DNA of 64,000 nt from Turbatrix aceti (taxonomy: Eukaryota; Nematoda; Chromadorea; Rhabditida; Panagrolaimidae), in NCBI GenBank assembly GCA_963969345.1, contig OZ017770.1:6519246-6583245 (forward strand), in the 5' to 3' direction. Every line of letters starts with the position of its first letter. Positions within the stretch are counted from its first letter, which is position 1. The notes beneath the pieces were generated by a model. That model was not told the origin of the DNA, did no database searches, and worked only from the letters and a program-made list of their open reading frames with translations. Below, one piece after another: positions 13,801 to 26,672 of this stretch. The position numbers and the translations under genes are program-made.

Positions 13801-16280
13801 TTCGTTTGCTACGAACACTTATGCGTCATTTTTTTGCACTAAAAATGGTTTCATTACATAACTTTTTTTATTTGGAATCTGTCACCAAATTCGTAGAATT
13901 TCGATTGCTAAATTTGGCTTTTTCAGGGAATACATCAAGCAGCAAAAAATCTGGAGAAAAAAGCCAAAGCAAAAGAACACAGACACATTGCCTTGCTGCT
14001 GACCCAGCGACTTGGAACTCAGGTACAAATTTAAAATTATTTATCTATTTGACCTTTTGTAGACACTAAAATATTCAGCCATATATTTTATTTGGTTGTC
14101 ATTTTTTACAATGAGTTATGGTTAAAAAAACAGTTATCCACAGTGTGATTAACCACAGCTGAATGTTTATGTGTGATATTTGTCTCTGTAATTGTGTTTT
14201 TGGCACGGAAGCCGATAAAAAAACTTCGTCATGCCATAATTATTTTTCCTGTTATTTAAAAGAACATTTTCTAATGTGAATGTGTTGCAGGTTGGCGTTA
14301 GTCTGATGCTTCAATCGAGGAGACACGACTCGCTGCCGACGGAGGCTATCAGAGACAGTGGATACCACACAAACAACGTAAGGATTTGCGGCTTTGCCTT
14401 TTTTCTTCTGCCGTCCGTGCCGTGAAAACAAAATAATGCAGGAAGATTTCTGATGAATTTTTGCCGGTTCGAAAATTATTAACGCAATGTAATGCTTGAC
14501 GAAGCATTTACAATCAATTAACTTTTGTTTCTAAAAGTCCTGATTTTAAGTCACACTTTCTTTCAAAAGGACAAATTTTCCAAAAAAAAATGCATGTTAA
14601 AGAAATGGGTTTTTTTAGCAACTGTCTGTTGGCGGAGGAAACAATTCCGATGGAGCAACTGGGGATGCAATTGAAATGAATAACGAATCCGGGTTTCCGA
14701 AAGACCAAAACATTCGCCGAACTCGACTTAACTCGGCTAAAAAGCGCCACCAATTGCTCAGATCTGTAAAGTCAGCTTCCATTGCAACGAACACAATAAA
14801 CAGCCCAGACAGTGATGTCAGGAGTAACAAGTTCCAGGTTGGTGACATGTTTGAAGCATTGAGTGCCGTTTGCTTTGATTAATCAGTGCTGTGCGTCATC
14901 AATTGAAGTTTGAATGTGTTCTCCGCGTGTTTTGGATTTATCGTATTTTATGGTCATCTGGGAATTCTTTAAATCTAATAATTTTTTGCGGGGGTTTGTT
15001 TGCACTCTTGATTGCTGTGATTCTCGTTAAACTATTTTTTTGCTTTGGCCGCATCATGGCTTGTTTTTGACTTTTTTGGTTATTTTATCAAAAATAACAA
15101 ATTTTAGCAAACTATTTTTGCAGGACGCTTACAGCACTGATTCGAGCTTAACGCATTCAATCAGTAACATGTTTTATGACGAGAGTTTCACTAGCATTTT
15201 ACAGTTTACGTTGGCCTCGCCTTCTGATGCAAATCAGGATGGCAAGCATTCAGACTCGGCGTCCATTATTTTTAGGCAGCACAGCCGTGTAAGTGTTCGG
15301 GGGCCAAATATCTTAGAACCAAAATATCTCTTTCAGAAAAGCCAACACAGACGAAGTCAACAAATGCTTAAGTCAACGGAAAATTTGTCAGAATGCAACC
15401 AAATCGTCAACGTCACCGATGAAAACGGAGAGGTGACGACTACCATTGAATGCGGTAACACCGTCGTTGAAGAAGCAACGGGGGTTTCTCGGTTTTTTGC
15501 TGGCATCAGAAACTTCTTCAAGCGCCACGCGCCTTCAGCATCTGCGAATCACACGTATTCGCGGTCCCGTTCTTCTTCGATGTCTTCAACGTGAGTTTGT
15601 GCAAAAAAACAAAAGTGATGCACACTGGAACAATCTTATCGCTGCAGGTGTTCATCGTCCAGCGAAACGTCGCACCTACGCCGGAAGAAATCAACAACGT
15701 TACCTGCTGTTACGGTAACACGTGATCAAGCTCCTCGATCATCGATTGTGTCGTTCAGCAGACAGAATCGTGACAAATCGGATCCCTTTTTATCTACGTT
15801 AAAGTACGCATTGTTTATGAATTTTTCTGACTGATAGTGCATGCTTTACAGCGTCAGCCGGAAAGTGTCGACAATATCAAACTTTACCAAGGATACGCGA
15901 GATCGAGTCCTCCAATCTTTGTTCTCTCCTATCATCGCTTTCAATCGAGGTCGCAAGCGAACAAAAGCTGAAAGACGAGCTCACAAGGCATTTCGAACAA
16001 TCACATTCATTGTCGGGTTTTTTGCCATCTTGTGGTCGCCATATTACGTTGTGGTAAGCACAGATTTTTATGATGATTGTAATCTGATAATCTAATCTTC
16101 CAGGCGACTATTTATGGCTTTTGTAAGGGCCAGTGCATACCGCCGCTGCTTTACAATCTGTCATACTACATGTGCTACCTAAACAGTAGCGGGAATCCCT
16201 TCGCTTACGCGCTTGCCAATCGACAATTCCGATCTGCTTTTTTACGCATTCTGCGCGGTAATTTCAACCGGGTATCATAA
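10813..16280 (+). CDS. Muscarinic-like acetylcholine receptor, class A GPCR (GAR-2/GAR-1/mAChR-B type)
   Basis: Thirteen exons: 10813-10878, 10957-11058, 12657-12747, 12813-13068, 13416-13536, 13927-14022, 14291-14377, 14619-14837, 15124-15288, 15337-15590, 15648-15803, 15852-16053, 16104-16280, giving 663 residues. TM1 has the GN motif (exon 2), TM2 SLAISDLIIG, exon 4 the TM3 Cys, the ligand-pocket Asp in LDYTLC and the DRY motif; exon 5 has CFAPFLSNP, close to the muscarinic ECL2-TM5 sequence; TM6 has LWSPYY and TM7 NPFAY. The third intracellular loop is about 270 residues, Ser/Thr-rich, spread over exons 6-11, as in invertebrate muscarinic receptors; the TMs point to a Gi/o- or Gq-coupled aminergic receptor in neurons or muscle. 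One caveat: the TM6 position after WSPY that is Asn in classical muscarinic receptors is Tyr, so another aminergic ligand cannot be excluded. Polyadenylation signal at 16397-16402. Confidence 0.85.
11207..11592 (+). repeat. Left arm of the inverted repeat
   Basis: About 386 bases, reverse complementary to 11821-12212. The outer end is a less conserved GC-rich stretch (GCGCGCGCG), the inner end is ATGCGCACGCGC. Confidence 0.75.
11821..12212 (-). repeat. Right arm of the inverted repeat
   Basis: About 392 bases, reverse complementary to 11207-11592, slightly longer at its outer GC-repeat end. Confidence 0.75.
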
Positions 16281-18066
16281 CTGTCATGCTTATACGAAGT
16301 CAAAAACAACCGGATATTTGTGACGTGCAAAAATAGTTGTCCAACAAAGTAAACGGTTTCTAATCGGCCTTTTGTACTTTAATCATGTATCTTGCCAATA
16401 AACACAATCTATTAACACGCCTAACGCGTGCTACACGTGATGACGACGTAGACCGTATTTTCCCGTAAAAACTTGATATAAGGGTTCGCGATGATTAGTC
16501 TGTTGATCACCCACTTCTTCGTCCTAGCGTGATAGACACATGCGTGGAGCATTCTATTTAATTCAGTCAAGCTACGTGTTGATTTCTGACAGTTCTCACG
16601 TGTCTCGTTTCTGATGCGATCAAGGATGCGCAAATGTGTTTATATCCAACCCGGTATTTCTGCGGAAAATACCTTTGTTTGCACGCATGCGATCCTATGA
16701 AAAATCAAACCATACACGTACGCCGACGCACGCGTGTGATATCGATCTGCGTACTCCCGCACGCAGCAGACGGGGTATACGAGTTCCCCACCCCCCATCG
16801 CTGCCTCTTCCCTATCGCACACGATGACGACAATTGGAATTTTCCGCCGTACCGCCGATTAAAATGCTCTCCCGCTGCGGCTGTGACGTTTGATCAATGA
16901 CACTGATGCTGTGGGTAATCACGGGTTGATGCGTCGTTCACTTTGTTTGCACGTGGGAATCGCTTTCCCCGAGGTGGAATGGCTGTTCTCTGATTCATAA
17001 TCAAGGGGAAGTTTCGGGGCTTTGGCGACCAGAATAATAAAATGCAATGGCGAAAGTAGGATTTATGACATCTCGTGAGCATGGAAACTCCTGTGGAAAC
17101 CCTACCCTACCCCATCCGCATCTAGGGTACCGTAATTTGACTGTCTCTGTGACGTGACATTCGTTTTAAAGTAAAAAAAAGTCATGATTAATTGCAGCCA
17201 CGCGAAAACAGAAACACACGCAGGAGATTGGTCTGTTCGTGTGAGACCAGGTGTTAATACAAGCGGTGCCTTGTCACCGGCAGCGTACAATCCCGGAAAC
17301 GCACTAACGCACGACTCCCAGGCGTTGTCACCCATAAATTGCGAGTTTTTTTGCTCCAAAAACCCCCTTGCATCATTCACACACATGCAGACTGGGTTTA
17401 TTTAAAGATTCACATAAGCTATCACAAACGACGTAAACAATCTCTGCCGCTTGAAAAATGAATTTATGATGTCCGAAACGAAGAACAGACAGACACAATA
17501 CGAGGAGCGACTGTTGACTGTGCAAGCGTGTGGAAGCATAATGTGATCTACCAAAGCAATTCAAGTTTACTCGCTTAATGTAGAGAATTTTTGGAAAACA
17601 AAACGAACGATGCAACCTGAGAACCGGAAAAAAACTAAAACATGCGTAACAAACAACAAATGAAACCCGACTTATTTCATTTTTCTCATAGACGAAGTAG
17701 AAAAAAAGAGAGAGAGAACATTGTAGAAAACGTATACCTGGGAGATCAGGCAACGCGTTGGCAATCGAGAGAGTATATGTGAGAAAAACAGTTCACAATG
17801 CTTTAAAGCTATTGGCATCAAAAAAGTGACACCTCGCCGGGACCTGACTTGTATGGTCCGTGCGTGGGTGCAGCTATGAAGGGATTTTTGATTTAAAGGT
17901 CGATTGATCTGAATGAAGCTACTACACTTGAACGAACAAACTATAATTGCGTAAAGGGGGATAAGTTAGTGTTAAAAATGCAAGAGTGCATCCCGCAAAT
18001 CTCATTAAATACGTGAACAATAAAATAAGAGACCGTGTGGTACGATTTGGTTGATCACACGGATTT
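16281..18066. other. Convergent intergenic region between GPCR and bHLH-zipper genes
   Basis: The two neighbouring genes point at each other here, so this is expected to be mostly 3' UTR and spacer. No exon chain or RNA gene is visible. Confidence 0.4.
16397..16402 (+). other. Polyadenylation signal AATAAA (GPCR)
   Basis: Canonical signal about 117 bases after the GPCR stop codon. Confidence 0.5.
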
Positions 18067-20717
18067 TTAGGGCATGGGCGACTGCTGGATGCTGTTGTTG
18101 ACAGTAGGGCACTGTGGTACTGGCAAGTAGTTGTAGGGGTAGCAGAGGGGCTTGAGTGGCAAGAGTCCTTCGAGGAAGGGGTTAAACGTGATCTGACTGT
18201 TGCCGCCAAAGGTGGTCGTGACGCTGAAGTTGACCGGCATGAACGCTGCCGCCGCGGCGAGAAGGGTTCGAGCTTGGAGCTCGGTTGCCTTGGCCGCTGC
18301 CTGGGCGGCATCCTGCGCAGCGGCTTCTTCAGCTTCTTTCTGGGCCTTTTCGGCGTCGCGTTGACGCTTGATTTCCTTGAGTTTTTCAATTTTCTGTCGA
18401 AGTGCAGAGTTTTCCATCACAAGGTCATTGCGCCGACCGATCTGTTTCGTCTGTCGCTGATTCAGATCCTGTAACAAAACATGGTCATTCAACGATGTGT
18501 CAGCGCGTGCTGTTGTTTTTGTTCTCCCCGACGTCTGTCGATGTGTAAAGTTTTTTTTTTCTCAGCAATTTAAAAGATGCGTTTCGTCTGGCGCATATCA
18601 GCTGTAGTCAGGCAAGCAATTTAACAAAACAAGCTGGCATAATGAATTTTAGTACGTATTAGTTCCTGATATTTCCCATCTTTTTATCTCTCGTCGCGCA
18701 CAAACGATGACGATGTCCGATCACAGAACGGAGTATTTGAGCGATGGAGAAGCAAGTGAAACCCCAGCGTGCAATAGATAATCGAGTCCGCGTCGTCCTT
18801 GTTTTGAACACTGCGTGCGTGCACGACGCGACAGGAGACCACTCGACTCGGTTGGGGAGAAGCGTCCTGTCGCCACGTGCAAATACGCAGCGATGTCAAC
18901 AAACAATTTTATTATGGCGCACGTGGGCTACGCATGGCATCTGATAAGGTGTGATCGAGCGAGTTTATTGCAGCAGCACCGATGGTCGGTGGCCTCCTAA
19001 GTATGTAAACAGATGCGGCGCTACCGTGTCTCCCCAAGTTTTGCAAAAGTCATTGCAACTCACCCTGAGATGATTGCGTGCACGCGTGAGAAGCGAGAGC
19101 GTAGTATCGCGAGATGAGTCATACTCGGGTGGCAACTGAGTCTTGATTTGGTCGAGATAACTGCGTAGGTTGGCTCGGCGATTTTTTTCCAATTCGTTGT
19201 GTGCAGCTCTGAAAGTTATGCTTAATTCATTGCATTTCCTGTGTGTTTTTTTCTATTTCGGGGCTCGGGGGTGTTTGTCTCGCATTGACAAGCATCAGGT
19301 GATCAAAAGGACAAAGTTCAGTCATTCCTTTTGGTCTTACGGCTGACCTGCGTCAGCCAGGTGGTGCGTTCCCTTACACGGTAAAAAATTTATGGGGAGA
19401 AATAAAACTGCAAAACACGGTAGATCGCTGCTATCAACCGGAATGATCAGAAGCATAATGTGCACCTACAGCTGTGTGTGTACCTGTCACACTTGAAGGC
19501 CAACAACGACATCGAAGACCTCCTATTGTGCCGCGCACGTGTACTGAGGCATCGAAAGGCATGCACGAACGCACACGTACACGGCCGTAACGCTCAATTG
19601 ACGAAAATGTGACCGCCGCCAGAGCACGCAAGTGCACGACCGGTTGTTGTCGTCGTCGTCGTTGTCGGAGCAAGTTGTCGCGTTGCCACCGACACCGTCA
19701 TACCAAACCACCACTGATGTAAGACGAAGCGCATTTCCCGTGCTCGCTATGATCAACGATCTGTTACTGGGTTTTCCGAAATCAGGCGTGCTTGGCTTCT
19801 CTGCGTTACGAGAAAACAAATGCTAAGCGGTTCCTGTTGTTATTTCTCAACGTCTGAGGGGATTACCATAAATATCAGTCTTGCGTCCGGGATAGTCCCT
19901 GGTTGCTCTGCTTCCTGACGAAGCCCAAACAAAAAAAAAGATGCGCTGCGTCGAGACTGAGCTCTCAGTCGCTCGTTAAAAGCAAAACAAATGCGTATCG
20001 TGTCAGGTAGCGTTTGCTGTGCCGGGAAAGATTGTTTTGAGATCAAATCTACGATAGAAATCGAACACAGAAAATGCACATGGTAAGGGTCAATCTGAGG
20101 AGGACGGCTGTTGGTAAACTGCCTGCAGACCCCTTTCTTAATGCCTCAGACCTAGTTGTTGCTGGAAGACAAATCACGAAGGGCAAAAGACCAACGGGAT
20201 GCAGCAGGCCTTCCTTTTGTCTTGCCCAGCATACGTATGCATAATCAAAAAAGACGGATGCGATGGGGGAAAAGACGGCAAGAGCAAAAGGACCCTCACT
20301 TTGTCCCGGTCGAGAGGCGCAAAAGCTAGACTTACCGGCTTTGACGAGTGCTCTGTCCCGACTTTTTCTTTTGCGGTGGACCCATCGGCACTGAGGCAGG
20401 CAGTTGCAGAGGTTGTAGGGGAGATGTCGGACCGGACGACATCATGCTGCTGGTGGGCGAACTCCTCAGACTCGATGTTGTCGAGTTCGTACTAGCCGAC
20501 GGCGGGGCATTCATCATGAAGGCCCCATTCGGCTGGTAGCCGGCCATGAAGAGTCTTGCTATGTCTTCTTCACGAGCCGCTGCAAACAGAAAAGTTATCA
20601 CCCTGTATTGGTTCAATGTTCTTAAAACTCACCACTGGCGCCAAAAGCGGAAGGATGCTGCATTGCCTGGTTCTGTTCAAGGAACTGAAAGAACTGCTGG
20701 AGCACAGCGGCATTCAT
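18067..20717 (-). CDS. MNT/MXD (MAD)-family bHLH-leucine zipper repressor (MDL-1-like)
   Basis: Expected to pair with MAX on E-boxes and recruit SIN3 to repress transcription, opposing MYC-type activation. Four exons on the minus strand: 20633-20717, 20336-20579, 19064-19208, 18067-18468, giving 291 residues. The N terminus (MNAAVLQQFFQFLEQ) looks like the short amphipathic SIN3-interacting helix. Exon 2 is a Ser/Pro-rich linker with a basic PQKKK patch. Exon 3 encodes the basic region and helix-loop-helix, HNELEKNRRANLR and DTTLSLLTRARNHL, with the His, Glu and Arg that contact the E-box; this wording (TTLSLLT.A..H) is diagnostic of the MAD/MNT branch. Exon 4 continues into the leucine zipper, an Ala-rich helix and a Pro/Tyr-containing tail. 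The intron before the bHLH exon is about 1.1 kb. Whether it is MNT or MXD class is not decided. Confidence 0.87.
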
Positions 20718-23108
20718 GTTGTCGTTGGGAGGAAAAAAGTAGAAAGAGATAGATTCTGCAAGGTGTGAGTGGTCAACAGGGATCAGCACCAAGGGTAAAC
20801 AAGCACGAGGTAACACGGCAGGGGGGGGGGACGTGTGTGGGAGAGCCGAAGGAGGCTGACGGAGAACAGTGAGGGTGCTAAGCTGTTCTAAAGTGGTCAA
20901 CCTGCTGTGAGCCCCCCCAAGAAATAGGAGGCCGGAAAACCACCACCCAAATGGCTGGCTCAACTTTGTCTGGGGCGGCAAAGACCCAACGATCCATCGT
21001 CCGCCCGCCTTCATCAACTAACACGAGACTTTCCGCCATTCTTTTTCGGGGGACGCCCAAACGTCCGTGAGGCGTTGTTGCAAAAATATGAAATGGTGGA
21101 AAAGAGCATAGGGGGATGGTATTGTGTGCGTGCGACGACGGACAAAATAGCCAGACCTCCTGGCTGCCCCGTCCTGTCTCGGTCTAGCGTCAGTGCTCTT
21201 CGCCCTGCTGCATTTTTCGCGGGACAGACAACAAAATTGACAGTCCATCACACCAGTGAACCCCCACACGCAAGCAATTTGATTATATTTCGAGTAAAGG
21301 AAGAGGCAAAGCTCGATAAACACGCAGGCTAGTTGGGTGGAAAAAAGTTTACTGCTTCGCATAAGGCATTATCCTCAGAAAAAAAAGTACGGTGTCTGAA
21401 ATGCTGAAACACATCGCGACGCAAGCAAGCAATCTACGACAGGGAAAAAAGGCGTTAGTCAGACAACAACTTGATCTGAGGGAGTTCTTGCCTGCAGAGG
21501 GCGGACGACCGAGGGTCTAAGCCATCGCTCGACGCAAGAAAAGCAAATACGCGTGGTAGGTCGCGGTCCACGTATGACGGTTTTCCACGTGGGTGGATGG
21601 CAGCGCGTGAATTGAGGTGGAAAAACCCCACAAATAACAGTAATACGTAGCGCCTCTGCTGTCTGACTGCATTGGATAGCATCTTTTTGATCCCAATGCC
21701 GTTGGCGTCATTGTCTCGGCTGGTGTACGTCCGCGTCTCGTCTTTCACCCTCCCCCTCCCCTTTTTATGCTCGCACAAGAACGGGAAGTTCGACTCTGCA
21801 GCGACGGGCGGCGACGATGCTATTTGAAAAAGTCCGAAAAACGCGAGCAGCCGAGCGGTGATTCCAGTAAATGTCTTGCTTCGGGCAGAGCAGCAGCACG
21901 GGCGCAGGGTCTCATTTGTCAATGATTTGGTTCATCACCCAAGACAAAAAAGGAGCAACACAATTGTTGTCTGCGGCGAACAAAAACGCTCATCCTAGCA
22001 GTAATTAACGCCTTTGACACGTGAATTCATTCTACCTTTCCATACAACTCGGAAACGCGTGCACGTACGTGCTTATTTGGTAGCGCGTTGAACCAAGCTC
22101 TATACGGAGTGGTCTTCGTTACTGTACACTAATCAACTAAGCGCTACGATGACGTAGTTGGCGGAGCGAAAAACAGTATCGTGTTTTTTTTGCACGCCAT
22201 GTGTTTGTCCAGTTATGGGATCGTGGACGTGCAATTCCATTCTTGCGAAAGATAATTTTGCACCGAACAACAATCAGAAGCGGAAAGACGTAAAAAAAGT
22301 CAGTAATGTGGAGTTGTTGTGCGGCGACACCATTTAGTCATGCGTAAAACCAGCGGGACAGCACAGGGAAGAGTAATTTTGGTATCCAAAAGTGATTCAT
22401 TGCCGTGCACACTTGTTATCACTCAGAACTGTTCTCAATTCCGACTCATCACCCGATTGATAGGCTCACATGCCCTCTCGGGCGTGCAAAAAAAATAAGC
22501 CTTGTTCGTAGTGCGTGTCTTTGTTCCGAGGTAAAGCAGGATTCAGACACTTTTGACAAACGACATCAGACCAAGCCATTTGAAAAAGACAGAACAAAAT
22601 CTCGTTTATTTGGAACGTACATTTTTAATGATGACTTTGATGCCCAAAGCTAGACTCCGAAGCCAAGCCCGAACCGATGCGGCAACAGCCAAATAACAGA
22701 CTTGAGGCGAGAGTAAAAAAAGTACAGTGGCGTGTGGCTCTTCGTTGCCCCGCTCCCTCTCTCCTTCTCGTCCTCTTTCCATTCCCGTTGCAGCCACAAG
22801 AAAAAGGCTAAATACACGCGCGCAGCTTCAGTGCCATTCTAAGGACCTGCAACTGCAAGGCTGTGGGGTATTGCTGGGCAAGACTTGCTGCGTCTATGAG
22901 CTTGAAGTCGTTTATGCTCCGCCAGTGAGTGTCACGCTGACCGCCGCCATTTGTGTTGTGTCACTTGGCGACGTCTTGATATTTATTTCTTTTTTTTTCA
23001 TCTTTTACGAGACTTGCTAGATAATCCATTTTCGGACAGCTAACGCATGGATTTATCCCTGTACCCTGAAAACCGATAACCAAAAATAATCTTGTGTTCC
23101 GTTCAGTA
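20718..23108. other. Divergent intergenic region upstream of the bHLH-zipper gene
   Basis: Lies between the start of the minus-strand bHLH-zipper gene and the plus-strand gene at 23109, so it probably holds both promoters. A run of ten G occurs near 20821-20830. A possible untranslated exon ending at a GTGAGT near 22925 could splice to the next gene but could not be confirmed. Confidence 0.4.
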
Positions 23109-23719
23109 ATGGATTTACTTGGCATCTGCCAAAACAGTGTGTCACGACCAAGTTTATTCTCGTCGTTGTGGTCAATTCAAGTGCAACATCAGGTAGCATT
23201 TCCTAAATATAAAAATTTTCTAATTCTCAGTTGCATGCTTTTAAGAATGAAGTAAGCGATACGATCAGTCAGGATCAATTCCAATCCGGCAGTCCGTACA
23301 TTGATCGTCGCCTCGAAGCAGGCATTCGTAACGCCATTTCTCTTTACGGCAAGTTGCTTTGCATTTTTAATTAAACGCATCTCTCGAGAAAATGAACGCT
23401 GCTTTTTGCAGACATAAGCAACACGTTAACCAAAAAACTGTCCTCTCGAGCGTCAACATGCCCGGCGCTGTTGTTTTGTCCCGTCGACGTTGCAAGCGAG
23501 GAGGAATCGCCGGCAGCTGCAAAATGCTACATATTCATAGACAAAAATGAGCTAACCGATCACCAGCGATACGGTCAATCGTGGAATTCTTCACAGAAAA
23601 ACCGAAACATCAGAGACTGGCTGCAAAAAGTCAGCGGAACGGATCCTCTTTCTGAGACCGGGAGCATAACATCTGTCAACGACGGCACCCTGAACAAGTC
23701 CCCCCGAAGTCAAACGTAG
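23109..23719 (+). CDS. Small unidentified protein, three exons
   Basis: I do not recognise the family. Exons 23109-23192, 23231-23348 and 23412-23719 join in frame to 169 residues. The model is supported by clean phase-compatible junctions: 23193 GTAGCA, acceptor CTCAG at 23230, a GC donor (G then GCAAGT) at 23349 and TTTTTGCAG at 23411. The predicted protein has no signal peptide or membrane segment; its middle (about 45-110) is a mixed helix-strand stretch with several Cys, and the tail is Ser/Thr-rich and disordered-looking. The start is the first Met of the open segment, but an upstream exon is possible because the frame is open back towards an AG at 23105-23106. It is tail-to-tail with the TBC gene. 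Confidence 0.6.
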
Positions 23720-23811
23720 ATTTCGCACTCACTTGTACGTTTTGTTGTCGCCTTGGACTGGTACACATATACATCGACACATTATCTTTTTTTTTCTGTA
23801 CAGCTTGTTGC

Positions 23812-23817
23812 TTTATT
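23812..23817 (-). other. Polyadenylation signal AATAAA on minus strand (TBC gene)
   Basis: TTTATT on the plus strand reads AATAAA on the minus strand, 125 bases beyond the TBC stop codon. It lies upstream of the opposite-strand signal at 23844, so the two 3' UTRs must overlap. Confidence 0.45.
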
Positions 23818-23843
23818 ATTAGAACACTGATGTGAGAATGAAT

Positions 23844-23849
23844 AATAAA
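23844..23849 (+). other. Polyadenylation signal AATAAA (gene at 23109)
   Basis: Canonical signal 125 bases downstream of the TAG at 23717-23719. Confidence 0.45.
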
Positions 23850-23941
23850 AAGGGATGCATTCTGTGATAATATCACGTCTTTTCAAACCCTCAAACGCTT
23901 GTGAAAAAAAGACAGAACGTCGGGACCGAAAAAAAAAACAA

Positions 23942-26672
23942 CTATTTTGCTATGAAGGGGCATGGCTCGTTGTCACCGTGTTTACAGTTACACTGGAATA
24001 CGAGTTCGCGTCCGTGATTAACCCATTGCTGGCTGGTGTCGTCGTATTCAAAAATGCCGGCTAACGAACAAGGAATGGTCTCCATTCGGTGAAATTGATA
24101 AAGCAGCCCCCGAGCCTGCAAGATAGATGCAAGTTAATTTTAAAATCGACAAAAACAGGTGGTGCCCTACTTTTTTGAGCACAATATTCGCATCCATGTG
24201 CATGGCCAACGAGGCGAAGTAGAGCAGTATCTCGTCGTTAGGCAACTGTTGTGCTATGACGTCGCCTCCGTAGATAGATACAATTGCTGCACATACAAAT
24301 AAATGGAAATATGAAGTTCGATACTTTGCCCAGCATGCTTCCCATATGTGGAGTGCGTCGTCTTCAGGGAATTCACGTTTGAACAGAAGCAGTATCCAAC
24401 GGTGTACAAACATAAATTGCAGCGCATCGTCTCCGAGTTTAGCAACGTAGGCATAAAACTCAGGAACTTGCAGTTTTAGTAGTTCTCGGAGGAATCCCTA
24501 AAACAATGAGATTTAAAAAAATCGTGTTTTCCGGAACAAACCAAATTTATGTCCATCATGTTATTATCATCTTTAGGATCGGATGCAAAAAGTGTTTGCT
24601 GCATGAGTCCGACAAAACACCAGTAAGTCGTTGCCTCGTCTTTGATAGTGCTGAGCAGAGGGGCAAGCAAATCAGACATGCCCTGGATGTAGTTGATCTC
24701 AGGGTACTGTACAGCGTAATTCATGAGCACATCCCTGAAAAGCGGAAGGAATGAAAAACTGGACTTTCACTCTAAATTTTTTACTTTAACGTATCAAGAT
24801 TCGGATTGCCGTCGCTGGCATAGAAAGGGTTTTTCCGATCAGTACGAACGACGTCTTTTATGATTGTGTTTTCGGTAACCAAAAGTTGAGCTTTCTGTGG
24901 TCCTTCCATTTTGCGCATTCTTCTTTTTTTGATAGCTTGATATTCGATAAACAAATCGTTTCTCAGTATTTCCCGTTGTTCGTGTGTCGACGTCCAGGGA
25001 TACATTCGAAGCAAGAAAGGCCACACCTCCTTGCGGAGACCTGGCTCCATAGAGGCAAAGTATATCGCCTTTCGAAGAGTGACGCTGTCATCGATACTGC
25101 CGTCCTGGTTTTTGTATGACTTCCAGAAATCCCAATTTACACGATCGTAAAGTCCGTCTTCAGGATCGAGTTCAGTTCTACTGACTTCGGGATGACAAAT
25201 CAGCAGGTGACGATCGGGAAGCGGTGAGGGAGAGCCATTTTTGACCGATTTGGATTTAATAGCATTCCACTGCTCAAAAATCTGAGCCAACTTGTCAAGA
25301 CCTCCGTGATGGAAGTGCAGAATCTTGTACCTCGCATCAGGGCTCGCGATTACCAACTGTCCAGAAGTATTTTCAGAGTTTGAAAAAAACAGTCTCATGG
25401 ATCTCATTTTGCCTGAAATTTGCTCTTTGTAACCAACTACGAGTGACAATTGAAGGGACCGACCCAAATTAACAGAAAAGAGAGCTGCTGTTGGACGTTG
25501 TTGAAAAATAACACGCTCCTTTGCCATTGCGAGTGTCGTCGCGTCGTCGGCACGACACGCGGTGTCAAGAATCAAATTTTTTTCCTGCGCAAGTTGCTCT
25601 GGTGTAGTCATCATTAGGCATTCATAATTAGTGCATTTGCTCAACTGCTTCGGGCTCTGTTCTGCAAATTAAAAAAAAACAGTCCCATAATATATTGAAA
25701 TAAAATTATTACTCTCAGGAGTCGCGTCGTCGGAATCTTCGTCACAAGATGAACTTTGAACAACATCTTCTTTATCAGAAAACTCGTCAGCCCCGGATGT
25801 TGAGCCTGAGCCGATGGACTGGACATCCATGGGGGCTTCATATCCATCCGGACTAAAGAGACGGGGATCCAGCGGAGTGTTAGGAATAACGTTGATAGAT
25901 GGCACGAATAAGCCATTATCACTGCCCTAAAAGCCGACCCCGTAATCCTCTAATCGCGTGCATTAATTAAAAAAAAATATAAGCTTGCCTGTAAGGTCGT
26001 TGGTCGATCGATTCTCTGCTCATCGTGAGTTTCGACAGCGACGATTACGGGCTCCGTGACAGATGGCTCTTTTTCTCCGATTTCTTCGCTCTCATTGGCA
26101 CCGAGATCTTCGGTTTTGTCGACCTAAAATAGCCAGAAATGCAAAAAAATATGGATGCTAATTTAGAGTATCTTACAGATGTGTTTTTGCTCTCATTATT
26201 TGCACGATTGTAGTTTCTCGGCGAGACACAACGGATGCTGTAAAAGTACAAATGCCAATTTTCAAAACTATTTTCTCGGAAACAAACCTCGCCGGATTTT
26301 TTTCCAGAGTCGTGTTAGGAAGCCACTGAAGTACTAACGTCACGCCGACTTGTTCATCATTAAGGCAGTGGACTGTAAGGTATCCTGGCGTGTGCAAGAC
26401 GTTATCTTTGTTTGTCTGGAAAATAAATGTAAAGCTAATATAAAAAGCCAAAAATAGCTAGCAACGCACCACATCTGTGTTGTTAGCGACGTCATGGACG
26501 CAAACATTGTTCTTGGAATATACAATATCGCCATCTTTACCGAAGAGCACGTTGTGACCTCCTGAAACGAAAATAAAGAAATGATATATTTTTGCAACTT
26601 TAAAAACTCACCTCTCAAGTTATCAATCGCTCCATGTGCTTTTTTAAATAAATCGCTAAACGTAGAAGACAT
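23942..26672 (-). CDS. TBC1D16-type Rab GTPase-activating protein
   Basis: Expected to stimulate GTP hydrolysis on a Rab (human TBC1D16 acts on Rab4A) in endosome recycling. Ten minus-strand exons: 26612-26672, 26470-26561, 26288-26415, 26177-26237, 25989-26123, 25713-25926, 24785-25661, 24542-24734, 24171-24497, 23942-24115, giving 753 residues against about 767 in human TBC1D16. The N-terminal third is a PH-like/linker region with an acidic Ser-rich stretch (exon 25713-25926). The TBC domain spans the last about 400 residues: LRKEVWPFLLR, the arginine finger in KDVVRTDRKN, the glutamine finger in YIQGMSDLLAP, WCFVGLMQ, FKREFPEDDALHIWEACW and the C-terminal IPCSL. The order and wording match TBC1D16 rather than TBC1D15/17. 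Intron after 25989 uses a GC donor (CAG then GCAAGC). Start is the Met at 26672. Confidence 0.9.
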
